Assembly: GCA_963710315.1 (NCBI GenBank)
Contig: CAVPZW010000007.1
Coordinates: forward strand, 124,001-188,000
Source: Palsa-360 sp963710315
Lineage (GTDB): Bacteria > Acidobacteriota > Terriglobia > Acidiferrales > UBA7541
Reading direction: 5' to 3'
DNA: 64,000 bases
Shown here: in pieces, positions 9,775-18,208 of the stretch
How positions within the stretch are numbered: position 1 is the stretch's first letter
Layout of the letters: the number at the start of each line of letters is the position of its first letter
Position numbers and translations under genes: made by a program
Notes under the pieces: model-generated
The model's database searches: none
The model's input: the letters and a program-made list of their open reading frames with translations, nothing else
Told to the model about the DNA's origin: nothing

Positions 9775-11964
9775 TTAAATGGGCCAAGCGAAATTTTCTT
9801 CGCCGAGCTGAATTTCCAGCATCCCTTCCCCGGGCAGAAGATCCATGGGCAGGCCGCCTTCCCACAGAGCCACTCCCATGAAAATGGATTTCTGATTGGC
9901 GAGGAAGAACATTTCCTTGGCCACCGAAATTTCCAGGATGCGGTCAAAGGCCACTCTCACGACTTCGTCCGGGCCCAGAAGACAAAGGTCGCGCGACTCG
10001 ATCAGGTAGCCTGTTACGCGGCCTTGCTCGAAGCGCACCACCACGCGCAGCTCCTGCTCGGCGCGAAAGGTGATGCGGAATTCGGCGTCGCGAAGTTCCT
10101 GCAGCGCTTCGGCGAAAACGTCCACGCGAAGATGGAAGCGATTCTCATCGAAGCCGTAACGCAGTTCGTGCAGCAGCATCAATTTGCCGTGCATGGCGCT
10201 GGTGCGGCGGTCCGCGGAATACAGGCCTGCGCCCATCCATTCAAAATAAGTCGATTCGCGGCCGTCCACTTTTACCTTGAGGTAGGCCGACGGCGGCAAT
10301 ACCAGCGCGGGCACGGGCTGCCGCTTGATGGGCTCGGCCAGCACGTCCGGGGCTTCCGCGCCCAGGGATCGATATATCTCCGTTAATAGCTTTCTGTAAA
10401 ACGCGTCGAACTCCGCGTCATTCGCGGAACTGTGTTCCGGCCCGTACCACCAGCACCAGTCGCTGCCTTCCGCCGCAAGCAGCGCCTCCTGCGACACCTG
10501 GAGTTGCGCGGGCGTCGGAGACTTGGGAAAGCCCCGGGCGGTGTTGTCCGCCTGCTGCGCATAAAAATCGCGCGCGCGCCGCAGGTGGTCCCAGGCTGTG
10601 ACATCTTCCGCAGCGCCGATCCACACATCGAAATTTGCGCCGATCCAGGACGCCGGAAAAATTCCATTATTGCGGGGGATCTCTCCGGCAGCCGCCACGG
10701 CTTCGCTCGCCGTCAGCGCCAGAATATCGGGATCGTTGTCGATCCTTCGGTAGAACTGCCGCAGAAATTCGCGGCCATTGCCGCGGAAATATTCCCAGGC
10801 GTTTTCTCCGTCCAGAATCAAGGAAACGGTCAGCGGCCGCCCGATCTGAACGCGTTCCCCAATGGCGCGAATCCGGTTATAGAGATCGTCCGCGGCGGCG
10901 TACGTATCCATGCGGCTGTAGACGAAGCCCACCAGGTCGGAAAGATAATGGTCGCGGAAGAATCCCACCATGTCCTTGCCGCCCAGTCGCACGCGCAGAG
11001 GCGAGTACAGCTTGTCCGCATTGTCCGGCACGCCGGCACCGTCGCGCCCAAAACCAACGCCCAGCGTTCGCCCCAGGACGCCTTCGTCCGTGGCAAACCA
11101 CTTGAACCCAAGGTCGGCCGCCAGAGAGAGCGCCTCATCCGAGACGGATCCCTCGGAAGGCCACAGCCCGTCAGGCGCCTTGCCGAAAACTCGCTCATGG
11201 TAACGCCGCGCACGCGAGAGCTGTTCCCTGGCGTCTTCAGGATGGCGAAACGGTGGCACGGGCAATGGCGTTCCCGGATTCGAGACACGCGCAATGTCCG
11301 TGTCGCACAGCAACGGCAAAATGGGATGATAAAAAGGCGTCGCGGAAATTTCGATTTGTCCGGCGGCGGCCGCCTTCTTATATTCGGGCAGGACCCGCCC
11401 CAGAAGCTCAATCTGTTTATCGCGAAGCTGTTGCTTGTCCTGCTCCGTGAAATCGGCTCCCTTGAGGGAGAGCTGCGACACTACCGGATCGCTGGCCAAA
11501 TATTCCTCGTCCATCCAGGCAAGCTGGGAGAGCACTTGCAGGTCGCGCCAATCGCGTTCGCCGAATGTTTGCGTGGCTCGCTCGCTGCCCTGCGCGTTCA
11601 CCCACTGATGAAGCTCGATATATCGCGGCCAGCGCGCCAGAAGATTGTCATAGTTCACTTGAAAAGCGCGCACCATGATTTCCGACTTATCTTCGGGCGT
11701 GAGATTTGCAACAGGTCGAAACGCGGCCGTAAACCAGGTCTCATCGAATTTCCCGCTGGCGTACTCTTCCAGTTGCATTCCGAGCGAAGGCACAACATTA
11801 AACGTGGCGTGCACGCGAGGAAATTCCTCAATCACGCGGACCATGCCCCAATAATCCTTGAGCGCATGCAGGCGCGTCCACGGAAGAACGTAGCGCCCGG
11901 TTGTGGGATCGCGATACTGCGGCTGGTGCATGTGCCACAGGATCATCAGGTGGACGCGGTTCAT
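9775..11964 (-). CDS. glycoside hydrolase family 57 protein
   Basis: Predicted GH57 enzyme of 729 residues (alpha-amylase, glucanotransferase or branching-type activity on alpha-glucans). The start MNRVHLMILWHMHQPQYRDP is the typical first GH57 region with its His-Met-His-Gln-Pro signature. Later come LWPSEGSVSDEA, with a candidate nucleophilic Glu, and WFATDEGVLGR, with a candidate acid Asp, then LILDGENAWEYF. No signal peptide is seen, so it is likely cytoplasmic and acts on storage glycogen or similar. The ATG is preferred over a TTG five codons upstream. It is divergent from lptFG over about 115 nt. Exact specificity cannot be assigned. Confidence 0.88.
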   Translation of the reverse strand: MNRVHLMILWHMHQPQYRDPTTGRYVLPWTRLHALKDYWGMVRVIEEFPRVHATFNVVPSLGMQLEEYASGKFDETWFTAAFRPVANLTPEDKSEIMVRAFQVNYDNLLARWPRYIELHQWVNAQGSERATQTFGERDWRDLQVLSQLAWMDEEYLASDPVVSQLSLKGADFTEQDKQQLRDKQIELLGRVLPEYKKAAAAGQIEISATPFYHPILPLLCDTDIARVSNPGTPLPVPPFRHPEDAREQLSRARRYHERVFGKAPDGLWPSEGSVSDEALSLAADLGFKWFATDEGVLGRTLGVGFGRDGAGVPDNADKLYSPLRVRLGGKDMVGFFRDHYLSDLVGFVYSRMDTYAAADDLYNRIRAIGERVQIGRPLTVSLILDGENAWEYFRGNGREFLRQFYRRIDNDPDILALTASEAVAAAGEIPRNNGIFPASWIGANFDVWIGAAEDVTAWDHLRRARDFYAQQADNTARGFPKSPTPAQLQVSQEALLAAEGSDWCWWYGPEHSSANDAEFDAFYRKLLTEIYRSLGAEAPDVLAEPIKRQPVPALVLPPSAYLKVKVDGRESTYFEWMGAGLYSADRRTSAMHGKLMLLHELRYGFDENRFHLRVDVFAEALQELRDAEFRITFRAEQELRVVVRFEQGRVTGYLIESRDLCLLGPDEVVRVAFDRILEISVAKEMFFLANQKSIFMGVALWEGGLPMDLLPGEGMLEIQLGEENFAWPI

Positions 11965-12078
11965 CGGGCGGCCGCCCAATTCTCCAGTGTTCCGGAAGGC
12001 CGCGCAAAATAAATAATTTTGAACAAGCCCTGTCCTCTGCCACGCATCTCCGGCGTGCTAGAATGGCGCCTCTGAGCG

Positions 12079-14397
12079 ATGCGTCTAATTGACCGGTACA
12101 TTTGCCGACAGGTGTTCTCCCACGCCTTCCTGGGATTGGGCATATTCACGTTCGTATTTTTCGTCCCGCAACTTGTGCGCCTGATGGACCTGGTGGTGCG
12201 CCATCCGGGCTCCTGGTCAACCGTCGCCATCCTGTTCCTCTCCACGCTTCCCGGCATTCTCAGCCTAACCATACCCATGGGCGTTCTGGTCGGAGTGCTC
12301 ATCGCCCTGGGACGATTATCCGCCGATAGCGAGCTGATTGCCATGAGCGCTCTGGGCATGGGACGGCGTCGATTGCTTGTTCCGGTCGGCATCATCGCTA
12401 TAGCTGCCACGGCCATCACATTAGCAATGACCATCTGGCTCGGTCCCCTCTCCGTGCGTACCTTCCGTTCCATTGAAGACCGCCTGCGCGCCGGGCAAGC
12501 TTCCTACCAAGTCTCCCCGCGTGTCTTCGATGAACGCTTTCCCAAAATGGTCTTGTACGTCAATGACATCGACTCCGCTGCCACACGTTGGAAGGGGGTC
12601 TTCCTGGCCGGCACCGACAAGGGTGTCTCTCGCCTGACTCTGGCCGAGGAAGCGATTGTAATTCCCGACCGCAGCGAGGGCAAGCTGGAGTTGCACCTGC
12701 GTAACGGAAGCGTCCACGAGTTCTCGGCCGACGATCCGGGCCACTATTCCCTATCGGCATTTGCCGAGCGCGACTTGCCCGTGGAAGTTAAGTCGTCCGA
12801 AGACAATCGAGTTTCCGATGTGGGCATTCCTGGGCAAACCATGTCGGCGTTATGGAAGGAAAGTAGAAAACAGACCGATGCCAGCGTGGAATTTCAGCGC
12901 AGGCTTTCCTTTCCTTTCGCGTGCATTGCTTTTGCATTGCTGGCCATGCCCATCGGCGCGCGTCCCCGGCGCGGCGGCCGTGCCAGCGGATTTCTGATCA
13001 CTCTTGTTTTGATATCCGGATATTACCTGATGTTTACGGTCGGCGCGGGGCTTGCCCGGCAAGGCACAATCCCCATCTGGTTGGGCATCTGGTCGGCGAA
13101 CGTCCTTACGGCAGCGCTCGGACTGTTTCTGCTGCCACGGTTGGAGCGTATGCCGGGCAGCAGCCGCACGGGCGCCGCGCTGGAGTGGGCCGCCGGGTGG
13201 CGTATCTGGAAGATTTTTTCACGGGAGAAACAAACTGCTCCAGCAGATCAAAACGGCGCATTGCCTGCAAGAAACATTTTTACCAGGAAGAAAACCCGGA
13301 CCGGCATTCCTCAGCTGCTGGATTTGTACCTTCTGCGCAGCTTCTTCTACTATTTCGCGCTGCTGACCGTCGGATTCCTGGTGCTCTTCGAGGTGTTCAC
13401 ATTCTTTGAATTGCTGGATGACGTCGCGCAGCATCGCACTGGCCTTATCGATGTCGTCCTGTACTTCGTATATCTGGCTTGCTACCTTTTCTACCAGCTC
13501 GCTCCCCTCGCCGCGCTGGTGGCCGTGCTGATCACCCTTGGAGTGATGACCAAAAATAACGAACTGGTGGCGTTCAAGGCCAGCGGCCTCAGTTTGTACC
13601 GCATTTCATTGCCGTTGCTGCTGGCCGGCGTCTTTCTCGCCGCGGGCCTCGTGGTGCTGGACGACACTTACCTGCCCTACGCCAATCAGCGCCAGGACGC
13701 CCTTCGCAACCAGATCAAGGGCCGCCCGGCGCAAACTTACTACCAGCCGAGCCGGCAATGGATCTTCGGCGAACACTCCAAGATTTATAACTATGAGCTC
13801 TTCGATCCCGATCGCGAATTCTTTGGCGGCTTGAACGTATTCGAGGTCAATCCCACTACCTTTGAAATTCGCCGCCGCATCTACGCCGCGCGCGCCCATT
13901 GGGACGGCCAGCAGCAAGTCTGGATTCTTGAATCCGGCTGGATTCGCGATTTCGACCACGGACAGCTCACGCATTACACGCCCTTCCTGGCTACCGCGCT
14001 GAACGAGCTGACCGAACCGCCTTCCTATTTCAACAGGGAAGTCCGCCAGTCCTACCAAATGACCTGGTGGGAGCTGCAACGCTACATTGCCGATCTTCAC
14101 CAGGCTGGCTTCGATGTGGCCCGCCTCTCCGTGCAGTTGCAGAAGAAGATTTCCTTTCCGCTGGTCGCCCCCCTCATTATCCTGCTGGCCATCCCTTTCT
14201 CGATTCTGGTGGGCACGCGCGGCGCCGTCGGCGGCCTGGCCCTGGGAGTCGGGATCGCGATTGTCTATTGGGCAGCTTCAGCCCTCACGGAAGCGATGGG
14301 CGCCGTCGGACAATTGCCGCCGCTCTTGGCGGCATGGGCGCCGGATACCGTATTTGGGTTTCTGGGATTGTATTTCTTCCTGAAGATGCCGACTTGA
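12079..14397 (+). CDS. LptF-LptG fusion permease of lipopolysaccharide export
   Basis: Inner-membrane permease of the Lpt machine that extracts LPS and passes it to the periplasmic bridge. In E. coli LptF and LptG are two proteins of about 360 residues each; here one 772-residue chain holds both. The first half starts MRLIDRYICRQVFSHAFLG, with TM segments around residues 12-110 and 270-350 and a periplasmic domain between. After a linker of about 50 residues (KIFSREKQTAPADQ...) a second copy begins at LLDLYLLRSFFYYFALL with the same TM / jellyroll / TM order (IPFSILVGTRGAVGG). No lptB, lptC or lptA lies nearby. The frame is clean, so the fusion is not caused by an indel. Confidence 0.9.
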   Translation: MRLIDRYICRQVFSHAFLGLGIFTFVFFVPQLVRLMDLVVRHPGSWSTVAILFLSTLPGILSLTIPMGVLVGVLIALGRLSADSELIAMSALGMGRRRLLVPVGIIAIAATAITLAMTIWLGPLSVRTFRSIEDRLRAGQASYQVSPRVFDERFPKMVLYVNDIDSAATRWKGVFLAGTDKGVSRLTLAEEAIVIPDRSEGKLELHLRNGSVHEFSADDPGHYSLSAFAERDLPVEVKSSEDNRVSDVGIPGQTMSALWKESRKQTDASVEFQRRLSFPFACIAFALLAMPIGARPRRGGRASGFLITLVLISGYYLMFTVGAGLARQGTIPIWLGIWSANVLTAALGLFLLPRLERMPGSSRTGAALEWAAGWRIWKIFSREKQTAPADQNGALPARNIFTRKKTRTGIPQLLDLYLLRSFFYYFALLTVGFLVLFEVFTFFELLDDVAQHRTGLIDVVLYFVYLACYLFYQLAPLAALVAVLITLGVMTKNNELVAFKASGLSLYRISLPLLLAGVFLAAGLVVLDDTYLPYANQRQDALRNQIKGRPAQTYYQPSRQWIFGEHSKIYNYELFDPDREFFGGLNVFEVNPTTFEIRRRIYAARAHWDGQQQVWILESGWIRDFDHGQLTHYTPFLATALNELTEPPSYFNREVRQSYQMTWWELQRYIADLHQAGFDVARLSVQLQKKISFPLVAPLIILLAIPFSILVGTRGAVGGLALGVGIAIVYWAASALTEAMGAVGQLPPLLAAWAPDTVFGFLGLYFFLKMPT

Positions 14398-14400
14398 GTC

Positions 14401-14432
14401 GTAATTTGTGATTCGTGAATCCTGATTCGTGG
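14401..14432. repeat. GATTCGTGAATC repeat, copy 1
   Basis: Direct and inverted copies of a GATTCGTGAATC-type motif (ATTTGTGATTCGTGAATC) directly after the lptFG stop. A second copy of the same 18-nt core pattern occurs at 52063-52095. The motif is itself palindromic (GATTC..GAATC). Confidence 0.6.
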
Positions 14433-14577
14433 TGAATACGGACTTTGCTGATATACGTCCAGCATTTCTTTAACTTCAAACCAATCCAAACTTCATAAAT
14501 TCCTTAACATTAATATAGGAATTAGATTTCACCTTCATGTATCCATTTAAGAATTTGGAGCATTGCTCAGGTAATAC

Positions 14578-15213
14578 TTAGCTTTTAGAAGCGTCAATCG
14601 CAACTAAGGAGCGGATTTTTTGGGTGACCAGGTCAATTCCGACCTCGTTGTGGCCACCCTCGGGGATGATGACGTCGGCATATCGCTTGGAAGGCTCGAT
14701 GAATTCCATGTGCATGGGCCGCACCGTTGAGAGATATTGCTCCACGACGGATTCGACGGTCCTGCCCCTCTCGCGAATGTCGCGGCTCAGGCGGCGGATG
14801 AAGCGAAGGTCCGCGTCGGTGTCCACGAATATCTTGACATCCATCAACTCGCGCAGGGCCTTGTTCTCAAAAATAAGGATTCCTTCGAGGATGATGGCTA
14901 GAGATGGATTGAGGCGAACAGTGCTGCTTCCGCGCGCGTGCTTAGTGAAATCGTAGATGGGGCGATCCACGGCATGCCCATCCTTTAATTGTCGAACATG
15001 CTCGATCAAGAGCGATGTGTCGAAGGAATCCGGATGGTCAAAATTCTGACGGGCGCGCCGTTCCAGAGGGAGATTGGGGAAATCTTTGTAATAGTGATCT
15101 TGCTGCAGGACCAGAACGCTATCGGGCGAGAGGGCCGAAATGATCCGTTCGGTGATGGTGGTCTTGCCCGATCCAGTGCCCCCGCAAATTCCAATAATCA
15201 GCCGATTCGCCAT
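14578..15213 (-). CDS. udk: uridine kinase
   Basis: Phosphorylates uridine and cytidine to UMP and CMP in pyrimidine salvage. The 211-residue chain has the P-loop GGTGSGKTTITERI near the N-terminus, the nucleoside-binding region QDHYYKDFPNLP, DHPDSFDTSLL and the RRLSRDIRERGRT lid, all typical of bacterial Udk. The length matches the family. It lies downstream of ppdK on the same strand with about 195 nt between, and is convergent with lptFG. A GTCGGC-NN-GCCGAC palindrome lies about 35 nt upstream of its ATG. Confidence 0.93.
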   Translation of the reverse strand: MANRLIIGICGGTGSGKTTITERIISALSPDSVLVLQQDHYYKDFPNLPLERRARQNFDHPDSFDTSLLIEHVRQLKDGHAVDRPIYDFTKHARGSSTVRLNPSLAIILEGILIFENKALRELMDVKIFVDTDADLRFIRRLSRDIRERGRTVESVVEQYLSTVRPMHMEFIEPSKRYADVIIPEGGHNEVGIDLVTQKIRSLVAIDASKS

Positions 15214-15247
15214 GACCCTGCCTCGAGAATTCTGCCAGTAAATTTTT

Positions 15248-15261
15248 GTCGGCGAGCCGAC
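15248..15261. repeat. 14-bp palindrome GTCGGC-GA-GCCGAC upstream of udk
   Basis: Inverted repeat GTCGGCGAGCCGAC in the ppdK-udk gap. The same half sites occur with other centres at 18162-18175 and 22050-22063. It could be an operator or a small repeat. Confidence 0.45.
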
Positions 15262-15409
15262 TTGTTACGTGTAGGGCCCCACCCATTTTTTTTTGGCGGA
15301 CTGGCGGGCACGAACTATATCGGGGCGAACCTAAGCGCGTCAACCTCTCTATTGACGGTTTTGCAGTGAACTTTCAGAGGAGTGGCAGTCTCAGGGAGCG
15401 CCCTCCGCG

Positions 15410-18121
15410 TTACTTCTTGTTGCCCTTCCGGCTGCCACCAGCCTTCTTCGCCGCCCGCTCTTCAATCACGGCCTGGGCAGCTGCCAGACGCGCGATGGGA
15501 ACACGAAAAGGAGAAGCGCTCACGTAGTCCATCTTTACTTCGTGACAGAACTTCACGCTGGCCGCATCTCCACCATGCTCTCCGCATATCCCTATTTCCA
15601 GCTTCGGACGGACCGATCGCCCCCGCTCAATGGCCCAGCGTATGAGCAGACCTATTCCATGGACGTCCAATGTCTGGAACGGATCGTCAGCAAAGATTCC
15701 GGCCTTCTTCTCATCCACATACTCGGGCAGAAACCGGCCGGCGTCATCCCGGGAGAGCCCCATGCCCATTTGCGTGAGATCGTTGGTCCCGAACGAAAAG
15801 AACTCAGCAACCTCCGCAATCTCGTCCGCCAGGAGCGCGGCGCGCGGAATTTCAATCATGGTTCCAACCATATATTCAAGCTTTACTTTCGACTCGCGAA
15901 TAACATTTTTTGCCACTTCATGCGTCCTGTCAGATAGTATCTTAAGTTCTTTCCGGTCCATTACCAGCGGGATCATAATCTCAGGTATAACTTCAATCCC
16001 ATTCTTCTTGCATTCGACTGCCGCTTCAACAATCGCTCGCACCTGCATCTCAAGTATTTCTGGATAGGTGATCGCAAGCCGGCAGCCGCGATGACCAAGC
16101 ATGGGATTAGCTTCATGTAATTGTTCAACTCGGCGTGCAATCACCTCGACGTCGATTCCGATCTTCTCGGCCAGTTCTCTTTGCTTCTCCGGGTCATGAG
16201 GTACGAATTCATGAAGCGGCGGGTCGATCAATCGGATGGTGACAGGGAATCCATCCATGACTTTAAAGATGCCCATAAAGTCTCGCCTCTGATATGGCAG
16301 CAGCTTGTCCAGCGCCTTCTTCCTTGCCGCCGAGGAATCGGCAAGGATCATTTCCTGAATTGCCAGTTGCCGCTCGATGCTCTTCTCGGGATGCTCAAAA
16401 TCTTTGAAAAACATGTGCTCGGTGCGCACCAGCCCGATTCCCTCGGCGCCCATATCGCGTGCTTTTTGGGCGTCGTGCGGCGTATCGGCATTGGTCCGCA
16501 CGTGAAGTTTTCGGATGGAATCGGCCCAACTCATCAGCGTGGCAAACGCTTCGGGCAGCTGCGGAGTGGACAGCTTGACTTGGCCGAGGTAAACCACGCC
16601 GTCGTTTCCGTCCAGCGTGACCCAATCGCCTTGGTGGATGCTTTTGCCATTCGCGTGGGCCACCTTGGCTCCATAGTCAATGTCCAGTTCCTCGCAGCCC
16701 ACGATGCAGCATTTTCCCCAACCTCGCGCAACGACCGCAGCGTGGCTGGTCTTGCCTCCGGTAGCAGTAAGAATTCCCTGCGCAATAAACATCCCGCCGA
16801 CATCTTCAGGACTCGTTTCGCGGCGAATCAGAATCACTTTTTCTCCGCCGAGCACCATGGCTTCGGCCTCTTCCGCGCTGAACACGGCTTTCCCCACGGC
16901 GGCTCCGGGCACTGCGTTAATGCCGGCTGCTATCTTTTGTTTGCCCAGGTCGATCCTTGATGTCAACGGGTCAACAATCGGATAAAAGAGGCGGTCTATG
17001 TCTTCGGACTTGATACGTTCGATGGCCTCGTCCTTGGAAATGAGGCCTTCCCTTGCCATATCCACTGCGATCTTGAAAGTTGCCGCGGGTGTGCGCTTGC
17101 CCACGCGCGTTTGCAGCATATACAAGATCCCTTCCTCGACGGTAAACTCCATATCCTGCATGTCGCGGTAGTGCTTTTCCAGGATTTGCCGTACATTCTC
17201 AAGCTGCTTGTAGACCTTGGGCATCCGCAAGGCCATTTCGCTGAGTCGCATCGGCGTGCGAATCCCCGCAACCACATCTTCGCCCTGCGCGTTGATCAGG
17301 AAATCCCCGTAGAATGTTTTCTCGCCCGTCGAAGGGTCGCGCGTAAAACAGACGCCCGTTCCCGAATTATCCCCATTATTTCCGAAGACCATCTGCACAA
17401 CATTGACGGCCGTCCCAAGCAAACCGGTGATGTGCTCGACGCGGCGATAGGTCACGGCCTTTTCGGCATTCCAGGAACTAAAAACTGCACCGATCGCGCC
17501 CCACAACTGCTCTTCTGGATCTTCCGGAAAAGTCTTCCCGGTTTTAATCTTAAAGTAGTCCTTGTATGCTGCGACCAGTTCGCGCCAACCATCGGCAGGA
17601 ACTTGAGTGTCGTCTTTCACACCGCGCCGTACTTTCATCTCCCTCAATTTCTCTTCAAGTTCTTCTTTAGGCAAACCAATTACAACCGAGGAGTACATTT
17701 GCACAAATCGTCGATAGGCATCCCATGCGAATCGTTCGTTCTGGGTTTTGCGGGCCAGGCCCTCGACGGACTTACTGTTCAAGCCAAGGTTGAGGATTGT
17801 CTCCATCATCCCCGGCATGGAGCGAGCCGAGCCGGATCGCACGCTGACTAGCAGCGGGTCTTTGGAGTCACCTAACTTCTTCTTTGTAATTCTTTCCAGG
17901 CGCGACAGATTCTTTTTTACTTCGGCAGGAAGGGATTTTGGATATCTAAGGCCATGCTTTAGATAATGATCGCAACATTCTGTGCTAATGGTGAAGCCTG
18001 CTGGGACGGGGAGGCCGAGGCGAGTCATTTCAGCAAGACCCGCTCCCTTGCCTCCAAGGATCTCTTTCATGGAACCGTTGCCTTCCGCTTTTTTCGCCCC
18101 AAAGAAATAGACGTATTCCAC
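15410..18121 (-). CDS. ppdK: pyruvate, phosphate dikinase
   Basis: Interconverts pyruvate, ATP and phosphate with phosphoenolpyruvate, AMP and pyrophosphate. At 903 residues it is full length. The N-terminal ATP-grasp part starts YVYFFGAKKAEGNGSMKEILGGKGAGLAEM; the central phosphohistidine domain has GGKTSHAAVVARGWGKCCI; the C-terminal PEP/pyruvate barrel has FGTNDLTQM and GICGEHGGD. GTG is the start codon, with AGGGGGA a few bases upstream. It lies downstream of glyQ-glyS but behind a terminator-like hairpin, so it is probably partly independently transcribed. Confidence 0.96.
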   Translation of the reverse strand: MEYVYFFGAKKAEGNGSMKEILGGKGAGLAEMTRLGLPVPAGFTISTECCDHYLKHGLRYPKSLPAEVKKNLSRLERITKKKLGDSKDPLLVSVRSGSARSMPGMMETILNLGLNSKSVEGLARKTQNERFAWDAYRRFVQMYSSVVIGLPKEELEEKLREMKVRRGVKDDTQVPADGWRELVAAYKDYFKIKTGKTFPEDPEEQLWGAIGAVFSSWNAEKAVTYRRVEHITGLLGTAVNVVQMVFGNNGDNSGTGVCFTRDPSTGEKTFYGDFLINAQGEDVVAGIRTPMRLSEMALRMPKVYKQLENVRQILEKHYRDMQDMEFTVEEGILYMLQTRVGKRTPAATFKIAVDMAREGLISKDEAIERIKSEDIDRLFYPIVDPLTSRIDLGKQKIAAGINAVPGAAVGKAVFSAEEAEAMVLGGEKVILIRRETSPEDVGGMFIAQGILTATGGKTSHAAVVARGWGKCCIVGCEELDIDYGAKVAHANGKSIHQGDWVTLDGNDGVVYLGQVKLSTPQLPEAFATLMSWADSIRKLHVRTNADTPHDAQKARDMGAEGIGLVRTEHMFFKDFEHPEKSIERQLAIQEMILADSSAARKKALDKLLPYQRRDFMGIFKVMDGFPVTIRLIDPPLHEFVPHDPEKQRELAEKIGIDVEVIARRVEQLHEANPMLGHRGCRLAITYPEILEMQVRAIVEAAVECKKNGIEVIPEIMIPLVMDRKELKILSDRTHEVAKNVIRESKVKLEYMVGTMIEIPRAALLADEIAEVAEFFSFGTNDLTQMGMGLSRDDAGRFLPEYVDEKKAGIFADDPFQTLDVHGIGLLIRWAIERGRSVRPKLEIGICGEHGGDAASVKFCHEVKMDYVSASPFRVPIARLAAAQAVIEERAAKKAGGSRKGNKK

Positions 18122-18148
18122 GAAATCCCCCTTCTTAAAGTGGATTGC

Positions 18149-18182
18149 AAAAAGCCTTCATGTCGGCACGCCGACATGAAGG
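18149..18182 (-). terminator. terminator-like hairpin after glyS
   Basis: On the minus strand CCTTCATGTCGG and CCGACATGAAGG form a 12-bp stem with a 4-nt loop, followed by CTTTTTG. It lies between the glyS stop and the ppdK start. The core includes the GTCGGC-NN-GCCGAC palindrome seen elsewhere. Confidence 0.7.
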
Positions 18183-18208
18183 TAACTCTCATTTTTATGG
18201 TTAAAAAA

